From the NCBI GenBank assembly GCA_907163375.1, contig CAJQUW010008924.1, positions 434,001 to 498,000 of the forward strand: a stretch of DNA of 64,000 nt, given 5' to 3'. Origin of the DNA: Prostheceraeus crozeri. Taxonomy: Eukaryota; Platyhelminthes; Polycladida; Euryleptidae. Shown piece by piece: positions 54,699 to 64,000 of this stretch; position 1 is the stretch's first letter; the number at the start of each line of letters is the position of its first letter. The translations under genes and the position numbers were made by a program. Below the pieces are notes generated by a model, which did not search any database, was not told the origin of the DNA, and saw only the letters and a list, made by a program, of their open reading frames with translations.

Positions 54699-56361
54699 CA
54701 GTCCGTTTCATAAAAAGTGGATCATCCTAAAATTTGACTAAATAAAACATAAGTATGATACAGAAAGCATTTTTCATGTTATTTCATGTCCCTAATATAT
54801 TTAAATGTCCTTATATAATCTGATAAGCTATGATACAGCAACGGTTCTCAAGAAGCTAATATTTTGTGGCCCTACCCTTATTGTCAATGACATTACCAAT
54901 TCGTCAAGGCATTGATTCGATGATATCGTTGATTTTTGACTGATCTAACTTTCTCCACTCTCTTTTTAACAGTGACGTAAGTTGTGATACGCCATCTGTA
55001 GGTAGCAGTGAACGACGAACGTTACGTTTTAGAATACTCCATACATTTTCTATGGGATTCAGATCAGGAGAACGAGCTGGCCAAGATAATGTCCTAAGCC
55101 CTAATTGAGACTTGCATAAGTTGACTCTACTACTCCTGTGACACGTAGCATTGTCATCCATAAATAACCAAGTCGATGGATCACCAAGTTGATCTGTCAT
55201 TTGGCCAATGTTCATTCGTAAAACATTCACATAGCGTTCAGAATTCATGGTTCCTTGCTGTATGTGAAGTTCAGAGCGGCCATTGGTCCAAATGCCAGCC
55301 CAAATCAGTAGAGTCGCACCACCTTGTACCCGGGGACGATGTAAATGTCTCGGAATTTCCTGATCAGATTTTATCCATAATCTCAATCGACCATCACTAT
55401 CCTTCTTCAGACGGACTGATGCCTCATCAGACCAGACAACCCGATCCCATTGATTTCGCCAGTGACAATGACTCATTGCCCACCTGAGAAGTCTTTTTGT
55501 ATGCTTATCTGATAATTCGATCTGAGAGGGCCTCTTACAGCTCTTGAAATTCGACTCAATAAGTCTTCTACGAATAGTGGACTTAGAAATAGACGAGTCT
55601 AGTGCAGCCATCTCAGTTAACGAGAGACTTGGATCAACTTTAACAAATCTCAAAATTAGGCGGTCTCTACGTTTGGATGTTTTGCGTGGACGGCCAGAGC
55701 CCTCTTTACGACATACAGAGTCGAAAATCATCATTATGCCATCGATGCACATTTGTGTAAGGGACATTTAGTCGCTTGCTTGTAGCTCGCAAAGAAAACC
55801 CTAGTTCTAGCAAGGCTGACACTTTGCCTTTTGTGAATGCGATCTCGTTATTGTTCATTTGTGCTTTGTATTGTTTTCAACCGGTAAGAGATAGATTTCT
55901 AGCTGAAAGCAATCAGGAGTGCTGCCAACACCACCGCAACGAAGTCAGGAAGCCATGGAACATGAAGTCCAGTTAATCACATGTAGCAGTTACATTATTG
56001 TTGATGAATAATGGTGCTATACTGGCTCTGATTGACCGATTTTCTTTATTTTTGTTTTACTTGATAGCTTTTGGCTTGTAGAACAACATATTACATAGCA
56101 AAGGAAACAAATGTAATTTTATAAGAGTGAGGTATGATTTTGTGTAACATTGCTAAATGAAGATCAAATTATCTACTACTTTTTTATCTATTACAGGAAA
56201 ACAACTCAATATTCATACTTGAAATTTCCAACAATGATAATAGTAAGTACAACTGACATATCTTCTAAATTTCAGAGAAATTCGTTCAAGTTTGGCGGAG
56301 TTAGACAAAGTTGAAGTTAAGGGGATGTTTAAGGGTGATCCATTTTTTATGAAACAATCTG
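54699..56361 (-). mobile_element. Tc1/mariner element (1,663 bp)
   Basis: Ends CAGTCCGTTTCATAAAAAGT and inverted right end CAGATTGTTTCATAAAAAAT, flanked by TA on both sides (54,697-54,698 and 56,362-56,363). It is inserted in a P-like fragment. One transposase ORF on the minus strand. Confidence 0.8.
54904..55767 (-). CDS. Tc1-like transposase, N-terminally short
   Basis: 287 residues, open throughout. The second helix-turn-helix and GRPRKT hook lie at 25-30. The catalytic triad is visible: VVWSDEASVRL (first Asp), FMDDNATCHRS (second Asp), and SPDLNPIENVWSIL (Glu), in DD34E style. Family members are usually ~340 residues, so the first DNA-binding helix is missing or lies upstream in another frame. 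Cut-and-paste enzyme of the surrounding element. No stop or shift in the catalytic domain. Confidence 0.85.
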   Translation of the reverse strand: MSLTQMCIDGIMMIFDSVCRKEGSGRPRKTSKRRDRLILRFVKVDPSLSLTEMAALDSSISKSTIRRRLIESNFKSCKRPSQIELSDKHTKRLLRWAMSHCHWRNQWDRVVWSDEASVRLKKDSDGRLRLWIKSDQEIPRHLHRPRVQGGATLLIWAGIWTNGRSELHIQQGTMNSERYVNVLRMNIGQMTDQLGDPSTWLFMDDNATCHRSSRVNLCKSQLGLRTLSWPARSPDLNPIENVWSILKRNVRRSLLPTDGVSQLTSLLKREWRKLDQSKINDIIESMP

Positions 56362-56799
56362 TAGATCGAATTATCAATAGTTTTGACAGAAATCCCAAAG
56401 GTGCACAATTGTCACAAGAGTGTCATTTCGATGTCATCCAAATTAGTTACTTCAAAGAATTCGTTCCTCGAATTCTGAATCGACGAAATACAGCGAATAC
56501 ATTGAATGCTAAGTCAATCTAAATTTTTTTCTTGGTTTCCGAGAGATCCATTTATTGAGTCTTTCTGTGTCATTTATTCGGTATTGATAGAAAGTGATGC
56601 AATCGTCATTTCTTTGCGAATCGTAGCCACTGCGACAACCATGAGCGGAGCACTTATTTGCTTATTTGGCATTTTAAGCATCTCTGCCAGAAGTGTGAGA
56701 TGCTATATCCTTTAATCGATGTCAGTCTTGTAGCGTACACTACTGAAAGCAGTTTCATGCTACCTTTCAGTCCAGGTGTTATATATCTAGGAGTCCATG
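56362..56799 (-). mobile_element. P-like element end with inverted THAP region
   Basis: The inverse of 27,105-27,840, ending in the P-like terminus at 56,763-56,799 (GTTATATATCTAGGAGTCCA). The THAP coding region is present in inverse but disrupted by indels relative to the copy at 27.2 kb. No matching far terminus or 8-bp duplication found. Confidence 0.75.
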
Positions 56800-58669
56800 G
56801 GCCAGCGATCATTGCTATCATTTTGCTAAGGGTAACACTCACAGAATTAGATTGTTTAATCGCATCACTTTGCTAGAAGTGCAAACTGATTCAAACAGAT
56901 GGCACATGAAGGAACTTAATAAGTGGGCAAAAAGAAATTTTTAATACCTTACAGAGATAGGAAAAATAGTCGTGCGTCGCTTGCGGATTGCTCTGAATTC
57001 CTTCAAAATGCTCCGATCGCCACGATTCCTTCTTATTCGAAGAATTCAGATCATTGCGCGAAAGTTTTCTCGATAATGTTGGGTCCTCCGATCATTTCAA
57101 AAAAAGTTAGCAGGCGCATGAAAAAACGTTCACAAACTTCTCTGTAGAACTTGTCATCGACTGTGTCTCTTTGCTGTGTGATCCGGTTGATAAGAGTCAC
57201 TGAAACTTTGCACAATGTGACGTGTTTAATGTTGAACTGGCTGTTCATTGTTCGATTGCTATGGCATTTAGTCAGCAGATTGTGCCATTTCATTAACGTT
57301 ACATGTTCCAATGTTTCCCTTCTAGTCAAACAGAAGAAGAGACGACCTGTCTAATTCTGTGGTAACACTAGACAAGCTGTAGCAACCATAGAGATCAGAT
57401 ATCTATGCTGTAGTCCTCTTTGGTAGCAACTTCGGTATTTCATAAATAGAGAAAGGACAGCGTCAACTACTTTGGCGCCAGTCATTCTGGTGCGAGGGTG
57501 ATTGACGTGCCGCTTTCTACACAGCTACATTCACCAGCCTCTCTTAAAGCCCGACATTCGAATCATAGAAATCTGGCAACTTGACGCCCATTTACAGTGA
57601 TGATTATTATGTTAATTTGTGATAATTTGTCAACAATTCGATTGTGGGTGTCGGAGATCAAAGCAGTTTCCTTCATTCCCGCCTGTTGACCATGAAACTA
57701 ATGGATTATCATTCCGAGTCATGAACATCGAATTTGATACTTTTTTATTATGAATAATTGATGTATAATTTTGTGCATAGGGCTCATTTTAATCAGCATC
57801 ATCTTCTGGTTCTCGATATGACGTAAGAATTTAGAATGGACTAAATTTGTAAGTTAGAGTCTATAAAACTCTTAGTGAATGCAAAAATATTAGGTACTTC
57901 CATTCTTCTCCTCCCCTCACATTTTCCAATTTTCCCAAATTTATCAAACTTGACTAAACTTCGTCACAATGGATTTAAAACACTGAGTACGAGTGATAGT
58001 GCAACACCACTGAGAAGTTTTACTTGAGCGCTGGGATAAATGAGTGGTACCTTCCCTAGAAAGTAAGATACAGCTCTGAGGGGGGAAATTCTCGCCCTTC
58101 CTGATCTCCCAAACCAATTCTACCGAACCACACATCAATCGAAAAGGCATTGAAAGGGGATTCAGAAAAACAGCATCAGTTTTATTTCTAAAGTCATCCC
58201 TGGGCGGAGGTGATGCTCAAAGGTCAAAAACCGTCAGTTTTTAACAGATGCTGTTTATAGCGTCAATTTCCATTAGATCACTATTTCAAATGGAAAATGG
58301 CAACAAAAACTGATAAACCATGCACTAATCGTAAGATCTCATTAAGATGGTTAATAAAACGATGATTACTAATCGCTCTGAGATTGCTTAATTGTAGGTC
58401 AAAGGTCAAATAATTGAAGGTTTAGTTCAAATCAAATCTCACTAAGATCGCACATTTTAATATTTAGTTTCTGCAGGTGAAATAAATAATCCAATTCGGT
58501 GACTTTTATCGAGACACTGAGGCTAAAAGCAACATGATTCTGAAAAATTCAATAATTGATCATCAGATGCAGAAATAAAAGTAAAAAATTAAAGAATGTA
58601 TTTGAAACTTCAAACATGCACACACAAAAATCAGATAATTTCAAATTCAAAGATTTTGCATTTGTGAAT
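56800..58669. other. non-coding stretch
   Basis: No gene recognised. A 92-residue minus frame (57,329-57,051) has a protein-like C-terminus (EVCERFFMRLLTFFEMIGG) but no known motif. Otherwise AT-rich. Confidence 0.4.
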
Positions 58670-59240
58670 AGCGCACGTGAAGTTAGCCGTACCAATAACC
58701 GTACCATCGAAAATCGCCTGTGCCATTCTCGAAAACAACATTCACACATAACTTTGGAGTGTGCCAGCTGGTGCCACCACTCATTTATCAAAATAATGCA
58801 GCAGTATGCGAGAAATCGCTCGAGGTGGCACGGATGTGAAGTACCAATTACCGTACCAAATTACAGAAAAAAAATCATAAATCGCATCTTTATGAATTAT
58901 CAACCACATGGACGTCTAAGATAACACGTCTAAAGCATGTGCCACCCACAACTTTGCCAAAATTCACAACAGCAACTGAGAAAATGTACAAAATGACCTC
59001 AAAGTGGTACGGATGTGAAGTTAGCCGTACCACTTGTGAAAACTGCATGTGCCACTCGCATCAACCCACCGAATACACTTATTGGGAGTGTGCCAGCTTG
59101 TGCCAGCTTGTGCCACCCCTCTGGCAGCTCCATCTCTCCGCAGAATCCGCAGAAATGCGGATTTCCCTCCGCAGCCACAACCACAGCCCATCCGCACCAC
59201 TTGTGAAAATCGCGTGTGCCACTCGCATCAACCCAATTCT
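58670..59240. repeat. ~170-bp degenerate satellite, about four copies
   Basis: GTGAAGTTAGCCGTACCA and related words recur at about 58,678, 58,839 and 59,016, and CACTTGTGAAAA...GTGCCACTCGCATCAACCC at about 59,035 and 59,205. Spacing is about 161-177 bp. Confidence 0.7.
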
Positions 59241-59459
59241 CATTCGCGTCAATCACTTGCATCGTGAATTGAGCTATGTCAGATGATTGAAGATAAGAAG
59301 TAAGGTGATTGGATCTCTACCCAAATTACATCAGCTTTGATCCTGATGAGCATTGTGCTGCTACAGACTGCAACAGTGCTGCTATCAGGAGAGCATGAAC
59401 GCCTCTCATAAATGTAATGGTTCAGGGGGGTAGTGAATTGAACTATGTCAGATGCAGCT
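59241..59459. other. spacer between two satellites
   Basis: About 220 bp with no repeat unit or gene. The phrase GAATTGA(G/A)CTATGTCAGATG occurs at 59,270 and 59,437 and announces the composite array. Confidence 0.4.
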
Positions 59460-59477
59460 TGTTGAGAAGAGTGACGT

Positions 59478-59762
59478 TTGTTTAGAACTAGTCAGAAGCA
59501 TGTGTTCAATTTGATTATCTTTGGAGAGCTTGAGGGTGGTATGCGCTCTTACATAAAAGTTGAATTAGAATTTTACAGTCATCATGACAATGATAGTGTT
59601 GCTGTAAAAACTCTTTCCGTGGATGAGTTGTGTGCCCCTACTCAGTCTAAGATTATTATATCCGAAGATCGGAAAATGAAACCGTTGTCTAATTTACTGT
59701 TTGCGGACACATTCGAGTGTGCCGAAAAGCCGATCGATATTATCATAGGGACTGATCAGTAG
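59478..59762 (+). CDS. BEL/Pao protease-like ORF, copy 1 in the satellite
   Basis: 94 codons; no ATG at the start (TTG), so the frame is a fragment. YIKVELEFYSHHDNDSVAVK, a VDELCAP box and ADTFECAEKPIDIIIGTDQ at the end resemble the C-terminal part of the DUF1758 aspartyl-protease region of BEL/Pao retrotransposons (usual end ID-IL-IG-D). The catalytic Asp-Ser/Thr-Gly is not in the frame. The frame stops two bases after GTDQ. Copies at 60,484, 62,125 and 62,813 differ at one residue (Val to Leu in the VDELC box). Confidence 0.5.
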   Translation: MFRTSQKHVFNLIIFGELEGGMRSYIKVELEFYSHHDNDSVAVKTLSVDELCAPTQSKIIISEDRKMKPLSNLLFADTFECAEKPIDIIIGTDQ

Positions 59763-60483
59763 TAATCCCATCACAAATTCAAGTGCAAAATGTGAAATGA
59801 TGAGTCATCATGCTGACTCAGCTCCCCCCTCTGGAGAGAGGAAAGGAGATGGCCAAAGATGTGATGGAAGGATGGTTCCGAGAGGAAGAAACAGTTCCCT
59901 ACCCCCCTCTGGAACGAGACTTCCAACTTTGGTGTTAGAGGTGGTAGAAAGTCGTGCAATAGCTCATTTGGAAGCTAAGAGTGAGAAAAATGCAGTGGAA
60001 AGCTCAGTTTGGCTCTACTTTCCTGGGTTGAGGGAGTAAAATGACAGGAAAACGTCAGAGTTGGAAAAGTCAGGTTTCGGATATTTTGTGATGAGAAAGT
60101 CCATTTTTCGACATGAAGGAGACCTCAGATGGGAAAACGGAGTGCAAATTCGGAAGTTTTGGCCAATTTTGGGTTGAAAAGGATGTTTCCAGCGACATCG
60201 GAGAGAAAAAGTTCTGACCTTCCCCCCTCCTGTCAAACTTCCAACTTTGGTGTTAGAGATCGTAGAAAGTCGTACAATAGCTCATTTGAAAGCTAAAAGT
60301 GAGAAAAATGCAGTGGAAAGCTCAGTTCGGCTCTATTTTCCTGGGTTTAGGGAGTAAAATGGCAGGAAAACGTCAAATTTGGAAAAGACAGGTTTCGGAT
60401 GTTTTGGGATGAGAAAGTCCATTTTTCGGCATGAAGGAGGTCTAAGAACTATGTCAGATGCAGTTTATTGAGAAGAGTGACGT

Positions 60484-60768
60484 TTGTTTAGAACTAGTCA
60501 GAAGCATGTGTTCAATTTGATTATCTTTGGAGAGCTTGAGGGTGGTATGCGCTCTTACATAAAAGTTGAATTAGAATTTTACAGTCATCATGACAATGAT
60601 AGTGTTGCTGTAAAAACTCTTTCCTTGGATGAGTTGTGTGCCCCTACTCAGTCTAAGATTATTATATCCGAAGATCGGAAAATGAAACCGTTGTCTAATT
60701 TACTGTTTGCGGACACATTCGAGTGTGCCGAAAAGCCGATCGATATTATCATAGGGACTGATCAGTAG
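60484..60768 (+). CDS. BEL/Pao protease-like ORF, copy 2
   Basis: Same 94 codons as copy 1 except Leu for Val in the DELC box. Embedded in a 687-bp unit of the composite satellite. Confidence 0.5.
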   Translation: MFRTSQKHVFNLIIFGELEGGMRSYIKVELEFYSHHDNDSVAVKTLSLDELCAPTQSKIIISEDRKMKPLSNLLFADTFECAEKPIDIIIGTDQ

Positions 60769-62124
60769 TAATCCCATCACAAATTCAAGTGCAAAATGTG
60801 AAATGATGAGTCATCATGCTGACTCAGCTCCCCCTCTGGAGAGAGGAAAGGAGATGGCCAAGGATGTGATGGAAGGATGGTTCCGAGAGGAAGAAACAGT
60901 TCCCTACCCCCCTCTGGAACGAGACTTCCAACTTTGGTGTTAGAGGTGGTAGAAAGTCGTGCAATAGCTCATTTGAAAGCTGAGAGTGAGAAAAATGCAG
61001 TGGAAAGCTCAGTTTGGCTCTACTTTCCTGGGTTGAGGGAGTAAAATGACAGGAAAACGTCAAATTTGGAAAAGACAGGTTTCGGAGGTTTTGGGATGAG
61101 AAAGTCCATTTTTCGACATGAAGGAGACCTCAGATGGGAAAACGGAGTGCAAATTCGGAAGTTTTGGTCAATTTTGGGTTAGGAAGGATGTTTCCAGCGA
61201 CATCGGAGAGAAATAGTTCTGACCTCCCCCCCTCCTGTCAAACTTCCAACTTTGGTGTTAGAGATCGTAGAAAGTCGTGCAATAGCTCATTTGAAAGCTA
61301 AGAGTGAGAAAAATGCAGTGGAAAGCTCAGTTCGGCTCTATTTTCCTGGGTTGAGGGAGGAAAATGGCAGGAAAACATCAGAGTTGGAAAAGTCAGGTTT
61401 TGGATGTTTTGGGATGAGAAAGTCCATTTTTCGGCATGAAGTTGGTCGAGGATGGGAAAACGGAGCGCAAATTTGGAAGTTTTGGCCAATTTTGGGTTGA
61501 GAAGGATGTTTCCAGCGACATCGGAGAGAAAAAGTTCTGACCTTCCCACCTCCTGTCAAACTTCCAACTTTGGTGTTAGAGATCGTAGAAAGTCGTGCAA
61601 TAGCTCATTTGAAAGCTAAAAGTGAGAAAAATGCAGTGGAAAGCTCAGTTTGGCTCTATTTTCCTGGGTTTAGGGAGTAAAATGGCAGGAAAACGTCAAA
61701 TTTGGAAAAGACAGGTTTCGGATGTTTTGGGATGAGAAAGTCCATTTTTCGGCATGAAGTTGGTCGAGGATGGGAAAACGGAGCGCAAATTCGGAAGTTT
61801 TGGCCAATTTTGGGTTGAGAAGGATGTTTCCAGCGACATCGGAGAGAAAAAGTTCTGACCTTCCCACCTCCTGTCAAACTTCCAACTTTGGTGTTAGAGA
61901 TCGTAGAAAGTCGTGCAATAGCTCATTTGAAAGCTAAAAGTGAGAAAAATGCAGTGGAAAGCTCAGTTTGGCTCTATTTTCCTGGGTTTAGGGAGTAAAA
62001 TGGCAGGAAAACGTCAAATTTGGAAAAGACAGGTTTCGGATGTTTTGGGATGAGAAAGTCCATTTTTCGGCATGAAGGAGGTCTAAGAACTATGTCAGAT
62101 GAAGTTTGTTGAGAAGAGTGACGT

Positions 62125-62409
62125 TTGTTTAGAACTAGTCAGAAGCATGTGTTCAATTTGATTATCTTTGGAGAGCTTGAGGGTGGTATGCGCTCTTACA
62201 TAAAAGTTGAATTAGAATTTTACAGTCATCATGACAATGATAGTGTTGCTGTAAAAACTCTTTCCTTGGATGAGTTGTGTGCCCCTACTCAGTCTAAGAT
62301 TATTATATCCGAAGATCGGAAAATGAAACCGTTGTCTAATTTACTGTTTGCGGACACATTCGAGTGTGCCGAAAAGCCGATCGATATTATCATAGGGACT
62401 GATCAGTAG
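62125..62409 (+). CDS. BEL/Pao protease-like ORF, copy 3
   Basis: Same residues as copy 2, in a 688-bp unit that follows four consecutive 318-bp monomers. Confidence 0.5.
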   Translation: MFRTSQKHVFNLIIFGELEGGMRSYIKVELEFYSHHDNDSVAVKTLSLDELCAPTQSKIIISEDRKMKPLSNLLFADTFECAEKPIDIIIGTDQ

Positions 62410-62812
62410 TAATCCCATCACAAATTCAAGTGCAAAATGTGAAATGATGAGTCATCATGCTGACTCAGCTCCCCCCTCTGGAGAGAGGAAAGGAGATGGC
62501 CAAAGATGTGATGGAAGGATGGTTCCGAGAGGAAGAAACAGTTCCCTACCCCCCTCTGGAACGAGACTTCCAACTTTGGTGTTAGAGGTGGTAGAAAGTC
62601 GTGCAATAGCTCATTTGGAAGCTAAGAGTGAGAAAAATGCAGTGGAAAGCTCAGTTTGGCTCTACTTTCCTGGGTTGAGGGAGTAAAATGACAGGAAAAC
62701 GTCAAATTTGGAAAAGACAGGTTTCGGATGTTTTGGGATGAGAAAGTCCATTTTTCGGCATGAAGGAGGTCTAAGAACTATGTCAGATGCAGTTTATTGA
62801 GAAGAGTGACGT

Positions 62813-63097
62813 TTGTTTAGAACTAGTCAGAAGCATGTGTTCAATTTGATTATCTTTGGAGAGCTTGAGGGTGGTATGCGCTCTTACATAAAAGTTGAAT
62901 TAGAATTTTACAGTCATCATGACAATGATAGTGTTGCTGTAAAAACTCTTTCCTTGGATGAGTTGTGTGCCCCTACTCAGTCTAAGATTATTATATCCGA
63001 AGATCGGAAAATGAAACCGTTGTCTAATTTACTGTTTGCGGACACATTCGAGTGTGCCGAAAAGCCGATCGATATTATCATAGGGACTGATCAGTAG
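62813..63097 (+). CDS. BEL/Pao protease-like ORF, copy 4
   Basis: Same residues as copy 2, in the next 688-bp unit without a plain monomer between. Confidence 0.5.
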   Translation: MFRTSQKHVFNLIIFGELEGGMRSYIKVELEFYSHHDNDSVAVKTLSLDELCAPTQSKIIISEDRKMKPLSNLLFADTFECAEKPIDIIIGTDQ

Positions 63098-64000
63098 TAA
63101 TCCCATCACAAATTCAAGTGCAAAATGTGAAATGATGAGTCATCATGCTGACTCAGCTCCCCCCTCTGGAGAGAGGAAAGGAGATGGCCAAGGATGTGAT
63201 GGAAGGATGGTTCCGAGAGGAAGAAACAGTTCCCTACCCCCCTCTGGAACGAGACTTCCAACTTTGGTGTTAGAGGTGGTAGAAAGTCGTGCAATAGCTC
63301 ATTTGAAAGCTGAGAGTGAGAAAAATGCAGTGGAAAGCTCAGTTTGGCTCTACTTTCCTGGGTTGAGGGAGTAAAATGACAGGAAAACGTCAAATTTGGA
63401 AAAGACAGGTTTCGGATGTTTTGGGATGAGAAAGTCCATTTTTCGACATGAAGGAGACCTCAGATGGGAAAACGGAGTGCAAATTCGGAAGTTTTGGTCA
63501 ATTTTGGGTTAGGAAGGATGTTTCCAGCGACATCGGAGAGAAATAGTTCTGACCTCCCCCCCTCCTGTCAAACTTCCAACTTTGGTGTTAGAGATCGTAG
63601 AAAGTCGTGCAATAGCTCATTTGAAAGCTAAGAGTGAGAAAAATGCAGTGGAAAGCTCAGTTCGGCTCTATTTTCCTGGGTTGAGGGAGGAAAATGGCAG
63701 GAAAACATCAGAGTTGGAAAAGTCAGGTTTTGGATGTTTTGGGATGAGAAAGTCCATTTTTTCGGCATGAAGTTGTTCTAAGATGGGAAAATGGAGTGCA
63801 AATTCGGAAGTCTTGGTCAATTTTGGGTTAGGAAGGATGTTTCCAATGACATCGGAGGGAAAAAGTGCTGACCTCCCCCCGCCCCTCCTGTCAAACTTCC
63901 AACTTTGATGTTAGAGATCGTAGAAAGTCGTGCAATAGCTCATTTGAAAGCTAAGAGTGAGAAAAATGCAGTGGAAAGCTCAGTTTGGCTCTACTTTCCT

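Larger units (their letters stand above)
59460..64000. repeat. composite satellite: 318-bp monomer expanded to 688 bp at intervals
   Basis: The anchor TTCCAACTTTGGTGTTAGAG starts at 59,921, 60,239, 60,926, 61,244, 61,562, 61,880, 62,568, 63,256, 63,574 and (slightly altered) 63,897. Intervals are 318, 687, 318, 318, 318, 688, 688, 318 and 323 bp. The long intervals equal 318 plus a 370-bp block that carries a 94-codon ORF. The array is still running at the window edge. Confidence 0.95.

Noticed and set aside
59797..60039. Second coding frames (plus and minus) in the 318-bp monomer
   Set aside because: They do not match known families, and they recur only because the monomer repeats.

Overview
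The window looks like AT-rich animal (metazoan invertebrate) nuclear DNA. It has long non-coding stretches, broken coding fragments and a dense mix of eukaryotic transposon families: non-LTR retrotransposons, a Penelope-like fragment, P-element-like, Tc1/mariner, hAT, Crypton and Polinton/Maverick. I cannot name the species. The family mix is typical of marine invertebrates such as cnidarians, molluscs, echinoderms or lancelets. I recognise no intact conserved host gene; the best host-type candidate is a short Cys-rich exon at 3.4 kb.

Layout. 1-3.9 kb: mostly non-coding, with two unidentified coding-like stretches. 3.97-4.36 kb: the tail of a Penelope-like element (GIY-YIG domain) with a hammerhead-ribozyme-like fold just downstream. 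4.6-9.1 kb: a decayed Polinton on the minus strand (adenain-like protease, capsid-like protein, chromodomain integrase, RING-like fragment). 11.5-13.2 kb: a CR1/jockey-like LINE. 14.1-17.15 kb: an R2-superclade element with RT, CCHC finger and restriction-like endonuclease. 21.8-25.5 kb: minisatellite, MITEs and fold-back hairpins. 25.6-26.8 kb: a Crypton-type tyrosine recombinase remnant. 27.1-29.2 kb: a complete-ended P-like transposon with an 8-bp target duplication. 29.55-31.39 kb: a TIR-bounded element holding a LINE fragment. 32.2-33.15 kb: a second P-like fragment.

The centrepiece is 34,568-52,600, an 18,033-bp Polinton/adintovirus-like element inserted into a hAT-type transposase pseudogene. 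It has 740-bp terminal inverted repeats that are about 99% identical, AG...CT ends and a 6-bp target duplication (AAGGAA). Its gene set is a virus-like morphogenesis, replication and integration kit: protein-primed family B DNA polymerase, a phospholipase A2-retroviral-type integrase fusion, adenain-like protease, double-jelly-roll capsid protein, a putative minor capsid protein, a fibre-like coiled coil and small hydrophobic virion-type proteins. It also carries two different A32/FtsK-HerA-like ATPases, a giant-virus-type HNH endonuclease and a zinc-finger protein with a 9-10-bp-periodic repeat. Many of these genes carry one-base frameshifts in A/T runs or single in-frame stops, although the TIRs hardly differ.

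Right of the element the hAT pseudogene resumes (52.6-53.75 kb). It is followed by a LINE tail, a P-like fragment split by a Tc1-like element (54,699-56,361), a ~170-bp satellite (58.7-59.2 kb), and a composite satellite running off the window end (59.5-64 kb). In that satellite a 318-bp monomer is irregularly expanded to 688 bp by a 370-bp block carrying a BEL/Pao-protease-like ORF.
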